NCBI RefSeq assembly: GCF_030409055.1
Contig: NZ_CP116619.1
Coordinates: 248,001 to 312,000, forward strand
Source: Trichocoleus desertorum NBK24
GTDB taxonomy: Bacteria > Cyanobacteriota > Cyanobacteriia > FACHB-46
DNA: 64,000 nt
Direction of reading: 5' to 3'
The position numbers and the translations under genes are program-made. Below are positions 60,148 through 64,000 of the stretch, piece after piece. The notes beneath the pieces were generated by a model that was not told where the DNA came from, did no database searches, and saw only the letters and a program-made list of their open reading frames with translations. Each line of letters starts with the position of its first letter. Position 1 is the first letter of the stretch.

Positions 60148-62832
60148 CTAGTGGGTGAGGTGGCGGGTGCCACGGCGTTGCCATTCTAGAGCTAAAAGAG
60201 CGGTCGCGCCTTCACTATCTAGCGGTTTGGAAAACAGATAGCCCTGAGCATACTCACAGTTCAAGGCTTGCAATTTAGCGTGTTGGACTGTGGTTTCTAC
60301 CCCTTCCGCAATGACATCCATCCCTAACGTATGTCCCAACATGGTAATAGTTTGGACGATAGTGGCATCTTCACTGGTATCGCCCATCCGACTCACAAAA
60401 GAGCGGTCTACCTTTAAAGTATCTATGGGAAACCGATGTAAATAGCTCAGCGATGAGTAGCCCGTACCAAAATCATCAATGCTCAGCCGCAAATTCAAAG
60501 CTCGAAGTTGCAATAAAAGTCTGATGGTAGATTCCACATCTTTCATCGCGACGGTTTCAGTAATTTCTAATTTGACGCTGTGCCCATCCAGGCCGTTGAG
60601 GTGCAAAATATCTTCGATCCGGTTCGCTAAATCGGGTTGAGCAAACTGGTGCCCTGACAAGTTGATGCTGACCATGAGAGGGGGATCGAAGGGGAATTGA
60701 TCTTGCCAGCGGCGTAACTGCTGACAAGCCTCTTGCAAAATCCACTGGCCCAAGGGAACGATCAAACCAGTTTCTTCGGCGATCGGGATAAAGTCAGCAG
60801 GAGCGACCAAACCTTCTTGGGGATGTCGCCAACGCACTAATGCCTCGAAGCCTACAATTTTGCCCGTGGATAAAGACACGATGGGTTGATAGTGCAACTG
60901 AAATTCCTGTTGCTCTAGACCCCGCCGCAAATCCGATTCAATCTGAAATCGTTGCACGACTTGCAAGTGCATCTCCGAAGAAAATACTTCGTAGCAAGCC
61001 TTGCCCAAATCCTTAGCGCGGTAAAGAGCGGTGTGAGCATCGCGTAGCAGTTCTTCGGGTTGATAGTTGTATTCGGCTTGGCTCAAGGCAATTCCAATGC
61101 TAATGCTGGTAAAGACGGGTTGCCCATTCAGCCGAAACGGTGGGGTCATTACCTGCTGTATTTGATCAGCGATCGCGGTTGCCTCGTTGACATCCCGCAG
61201 CGATCGCAGCAAGACCACAAACTCATCCCCTCCTACCCGTGCTAAGAGATCGTGCGATCGCAGGCAACTTTTGAGCCGTTGAACTGCATTGACTAAGAGG
61301 CGATCGCCCATATGGTGCCCCATGCTGTCGTTTACGACCTTGAAGCGATCTAAATCCAGAAACAGAACTGCTAAAGAGGCTCCGGGTTTAGCACCGAACA
61401 TTTCGTAGCGGGTTTGGCTGTGTTGCAAGCCTTGTTGCAATTGCTGTAGGAACAGGCTCCGATTGGGCAAGCCTGTCAGGGTATCGTAACGGCTAGCATA
61501 AAGAGCTTGATAAGCCACGATCGCCCCACCTGTGATCACCAAAGCCAGAGCGGGAGTGATGAAAGGCACCCAACCTGTTTGGGCCACAATCAAAGTGCAA
61601 ACCCCAAAGCCGCTTCCTACCGCGATCGCACTCGCCAAACCAAACGTCATGGGGTGCCGCAATCGCCGAGCTAAAATGCCACCAACAATGGCCCAGCTCC
61701 CGACCCACAAAGTTTCTCCCCAGTGGGGCCAAAACCAAAACAGCGATCGCTCTCCTGATGCCGCATCCAAAATTTGGCTCACGACCTGCGCATGAACCAC
61801 TACCCCTGGCATTTGGCGTTCTCCGATCGCTGTTTGGCTATAGGGGGTATAAACCAAATCTTTAATACTGTTGGCTGTCGTACCGATTAGAACAACTTTA
61901 TGCTTGACCCAATTGGGGTCTAGTTGCTGCTGAAGAACTTGTTGTAAGCTGACTTGCCGAGCTGGATGCTTGAGCGAACGATAGCGCAGTAAAAACTGAT
62001 AGCCCCGATCATCAATCGTTTGATAAGCTCCAGAATCAGATTGTAATTGCGAAAAAACTGCTTTCCCTAACTGATACTCTCCTGCCTTAGTCAGACGTTC
62101 GATCGGATCAGTGCAAGTAACTGTAGGTGACGCAGCCGATGGCAGTGGCTGAGATGGAACTTGAGTGAGTCCACAACTCTGCTTAAGACTGTGCTTGAGA
62201 TGGGCAACAGCAAGTTGCAATGATAGCGAGGTAAAAGGCATGCCCTCACTGGAGGCAAACATCAAACTACGACGCACCACACCATCCGGATCAGTGACCA
62301 AATCATTAAAGCCAATTTGGTCTTCTGGCAGGGTAGCGGGCGGTAAGATGCGCTCACTAGGGTGATTGCCCAGGTAAGTAATCCCAAACACGTTCGGCTG
62401 TTGGAGCTGTGTTGCCAGAGCCTGCTCACCGGGCGCAGTCGGGATATCACGAAAAATATCTAACCCGATGGCGCTGGGTTGATGTTTCTGGAGATTGGCT
62501 AAAGCTTGAGCAATGACTTGATCCGAAATAGGCCACTGACGGCGATCGCGAATGTCGGCTTCCGTGATCGCAACCACCAATAGTCGGGGATCAGGGCCTC
62601 GGTCTGGCTGCAATCGCACCATTTGATCAAAGGCAAGCAGTTCCACAGGCTGCATCCAACCCAACTGCTTCAGCCCAGACAAGCCCCCCGTTACCAGGAG
62701 ACTGGCGATCGCGATCGCTGGCAATCCAGAAGGTAGCTGCGATCGGATGAGGGTGCTAGTTTGGCCTACCTGTTGCCGCCAGCTCGATTTCAACCCGTTA
62801 CTGATCCCTGTTTGCTTAAAAGCTTTCCACAT
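60148..62832 (-). CDS. CHASE2-GGDEF-EAL cyclic-di-GMP protein
   Basis: 894 residues. An N-terminal membrane helix, a large CHASE2 sensor domain (PDRGPDPRLLVVAITEADI, SAIGLDIFRD, VVLIGTTANSIKDL), three further membrane helices (about 375-450), GGDEF with intact RVGGDEFVVLL (534-538) and EAL with GFEALVRWRHP (from 663) and DDFGTGYSSLSYL. Both catalytic domains keep their signature residues, so it may make or break cyclic-di-GMP depending on the signal. Confidence 0.93.
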   Translation of the reverse strand: MWKAFKQTGISNGLKSSWRQQVGQTSTLIRSQLPSGLPAIAIASLLVTGGLSGLKQLGWMQPVELLAFDQMVRLQPDRGPDPRLLVVAITEADIRDRRQWPISDQVIAQALANLQKHQPSAIGLDIFRDIPTAPGEQALATQLQQPNVFGITYLGNHPSERILPPATLPEDQIGFNDLVTDPDGVVRRSLMFASSEGMPFTSLSLQLAVAHLKHSLKQSCGLTQVPSQPLPSAASPTVTCTDPIERLTKAGEYQLGKAVFSQLQSDSGAYQTIDDRGYQFLLRYRSLKHPARQVSLQQVLQQQLDPNWVKHKVVLIGTTANSIKDLVYTPYSQTAIGERQMPGVVVHAQVVSQILDAASGERSLFWFWPHWGETLWVGSWAIVGGILARRLRHPMTFGLASAIAVGSGFGVCTLIVAQTGWVPFITPALALVITGGAIVAYQALYASRYDTLTGLPNRSLFLQQLQQGLQHSQTRYEMFGAKPGASLAVLFLDLDRFKVVNDSMGHHMGDRLLVNAVQRLKSCLRSHDLLARVGGDEFVVLLRSLRDVNEATAIADQIQQVMTPPFRLNGQPVFTSISIGIALSQAEYNYQPEELLRDAHTALYRAKDLGKACYEVFSSEMHLQVVQRFQIESDLRRGLEQQEFQLHYQPIVSLSTGKIVGFEALVRWRHPQEGLVAPADFIPIAEETGLIVPLGQWILQEACQQLRRWQDQFPFDPPLMVSINLSGHQFAQPDLANRIEDILHLNGLDGHSVKLEITETVAMKDVESTIRLLLQLRALNLRLSIDDFGTGYSSLSYLHRFPIDTLKVDRSFVSRMGDTSEDATIVQTITMLGHTLGMDVIAEGVETTVQHAKLQALNCEYAQGYLFSKPLDSEGATALLALEWQRRGTRHLTH

Positions 62833-63251
62833 AGCAAAGGTTTGAAAGCGAATTTAATGAACCGATCCGAATCAGCGCTGACCGTTGCCAAGTCACGACT
62901 CAAGCTATTTGCGTTCTTTGCTCGCAGCCTGCTCGAATCTAACTCACCCAAAACCGCTAGGCTATGCGTAGTTTCAACAGTTTGGCTGGGCCAGTGAAAC
63001 CACTAGCAGCGTTAGCTCAAAAGAGTTAGCATTCATACCTTAGACTATCTAATCTACAGAGAAACCATCAAAATTGACAGTTTTCCAGTCTTAATTGTCT
63101 TCTAGCTCAGAAATCTGTGATTTCCTATACTCAATGAACCGTTCACTCCTGATCAATGAGGCTGATACTGTATCTATATTCAGTAAGCTGAATCCCAACC
63201 GAAGCAAGGTTCTGGCGTGTCCTAGACACGTATCCTAGAGACTGGAAAAGT
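62833..63251. promoter_or_regulatory. Divergent promoter region between CHASE2 protein and TPS exoprotein
   Basis: 419 bp between two divergent genes. Contains CGTGTC-CTA-GACACG at 63216-63230, a perfect 6-bp inverted repeat 21 nt before the exoprotein ATG, and tcctaga repeated directly after it. No gene seen. Confidence 0.5.
63216..63230 (+). promoter_or_regulatory. Palindrome in the leader of the exoprotein gene
   Basis: CGTGTC and GACACG around CTA, ending 21 nt before the start codon at 63252; could be an operator or RNA hairpin near the ribosome binding site. Confidence 0.4.
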
Positions 63252-64000
63252 ATGCTCCACCCGATTCTGCTGCCTACACTCCCGCTAGCTCATACCGCCA
63301 AGCTGCTGCCAAAAGCGATCGCGCTGACTCTTCCGGGTCAAGCCTTGGCGATCGCAGTGTCACTCCTGAATCCTGCCAGCACGCTAGCCAGCCCTAGCGC
63401 CCCAGAAGCCTTTGCGCCTCAGCCTACAACAACTCCAACAGCCCTAACTAGTACCCAGAACACACATGAGAGCCTACGGCTGTTGGCGCAGGCTATTGTT
63501 CCCGCCGGGGATGGGGTCGGCACAACAGTCACACCCAGCGGCGATCGCTACGACATCACGGGAGGTCAGCGATCGGGAGACGGCAGCAATCTCTTTCATA
63601 GCTTTAGTCAGTTTGGGCTTAGCCAGGGGCAAATTGCTAATTTCCTCGCAACTCCTGACATTCAGAATATTTTGGCGCGAGTCGTGGGAGGTGAAGCTTC
63701 TTGGATTCAAGGCTTAATCCAGGTCAGCGGCAGCAATGCCAACTTGTACCTACTCAACCCAGCGGGAATTATTTTTGGGACGAACGCTAGCCTCAATTTA
63801 CCTGCTGCTTTTACGGCAACCACCGCAAATGCCGTCGGTTTTGGCGACCAATGGTTCAACGCTGCTGGCAGTAACAACTATGCAGCCTTGGGTGGCAGCC
63901 CAACCAGTTTGGCCTTTACCATGGCGCAACCAGGGGCGATCGCAAACAGTGGCAATCTAGCAGTTGGTTCAGGCCAGCATCTGAGCTTGATTGGGGGCAC
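63252..64000 (+). CDS. Two-partner-secretion exoprotein (filamentous haemagglutinin N-terminal domain), 3' end missing
   Basis: The frame is open to the window end (249 residues seen), starting at an ATG with GGAAAAG upstream. After a long signal/pre-sequence (about 80 residues, with a run of Pro/Thr) comes the TPS secretion domain: [32 protein letters not shown] and [15 protein letters not shown]. This domain is secreted by a TpsB-type outer-membrane pore. The passenger is cut off, so no adhesin or toxin function can be stated. Confidence 0.88.
   Translation, partial: MLHPILLPTLPLAHTAKLLPKAIALTLPGQALAIAVSLLNPASTLASPSAPEAFAPQPTTTPTALTSTQNTHESLRLLAQAIVPAGDGVGTTVTPSGDRYDITGGQRSGDGSNLFHSFSQFGLSQGQIANFLATPDIQNILARVVGGEASWIQGLIQVSGSNANLYLLNPAGIIFGTNASLNLPAAFTATTANAVGFGDQWFNAAGSNNYAALGGSPTSLAFTMAQPGAIANSGNLAVGSGQHLSLIGG

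Noticed and set aside
59960..60184. Minus-strand ORF of 74 codons
   Set aside because: Overlaps the end of the CHASE2 gene and has no similarity.

Overview
The window is a chromosome segment from a filamentous or colony-forming cyanobacterium. The evidence is the very frequent HIP1-type octamer GCGATCGC, genes typical of cyanobacteria (pcxA, DUF2499/DUF3593 pair, DevA-type ATPase, an HpsE-like glycosyltransferase, histidine kinases with many PAS/GAF domains), dispersed G/C-rich palindromes and short tandemly repeated repeats between genes. The genus cannot be fixed from the sequence alone. I see no rRNA, tRNA, CRISPR array or prophage.

Layout. 1-2.6 kb: threonine breakdown (epimerase-type threonine dehydrogenase, kbl, a VOC protein). 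2.6-7.3 kb: class I aminotransferase, an AAE17/18-like acyl-CoA synthetase with a repeat-derived insertion, a 2OG-Fe(II) oxygenase. 7.3-11.7 kb: tyrosine/homogentisate locus (4-hydroxyphenylpyruvate dioxygenase, homogentisate dioxygenase, a TENA/heme-oxygenase-like protein, and a divergent unknown protein), without recognisable ring-fission follow-up enzymes. 11.8-19.3 kb: signalling block with three large histidine kinases and a response regulator. 19.5-31.7 kb: mixed genes (TspO-like membrane protein, aldo/keto reductase, divergent DUF5615/DUF433 toxin-antitoxin-like pair, UmuD-like peptidase, hisC, RluA-like protein, membrane GTPase, DinB protein, L,D-transpeptidase, phosphoesterase, nucleotidyltransferase). 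31.8-36.8 kb: GAF protein, then a membrane-anchored coiled-coil/TPR protein of 1083 residues followed 3 nt later by an alpha/beta-hydrolase without a nucleophile. 36.8-38.6 kb: a methyltransferase gene split by an IS630-type insertion sequence. 38.7-45.7 kb: PARG-like protein, BON protein, csaB, DUF2499, DUF3593, rnz, cobU and cyanobacterial unknowns. 45.9-49.7 kb: exopolysaccharide glycosyltransferases, galE and a WcaF-type acetyltransferase in one direction. 49.7-64 kb: pcxA, Ser/Thr kinase, two-component pair, HtrA protease, DevA-like ATPase, an easily missed 47-residue protein, a CHASE2-GGDEF-EAL protein, and the start of a two-partner-secretion exoprotein that runs off the end.

Themes. 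Surface and signalling functions dominate: polysaccharide synthesis (csaB, HpsE-like GT, galE, second GT, WcaF-like), cell-wall remodelling (L,D-transpeptidase), a secreted adhesin-like protein, cyclic-di-GMP turnover, five histidine kinases/receiver units and a Ser/Thr kinase. The most unusual items are the 29-residue repeat array with an 87-residue higher-order period beside a pseudo-hydrolase, the PARG-like protein, an RluA-family protein lacking the catalytic aspartate, and the homogentisate locus with two candidate proteins of unknown reaction.
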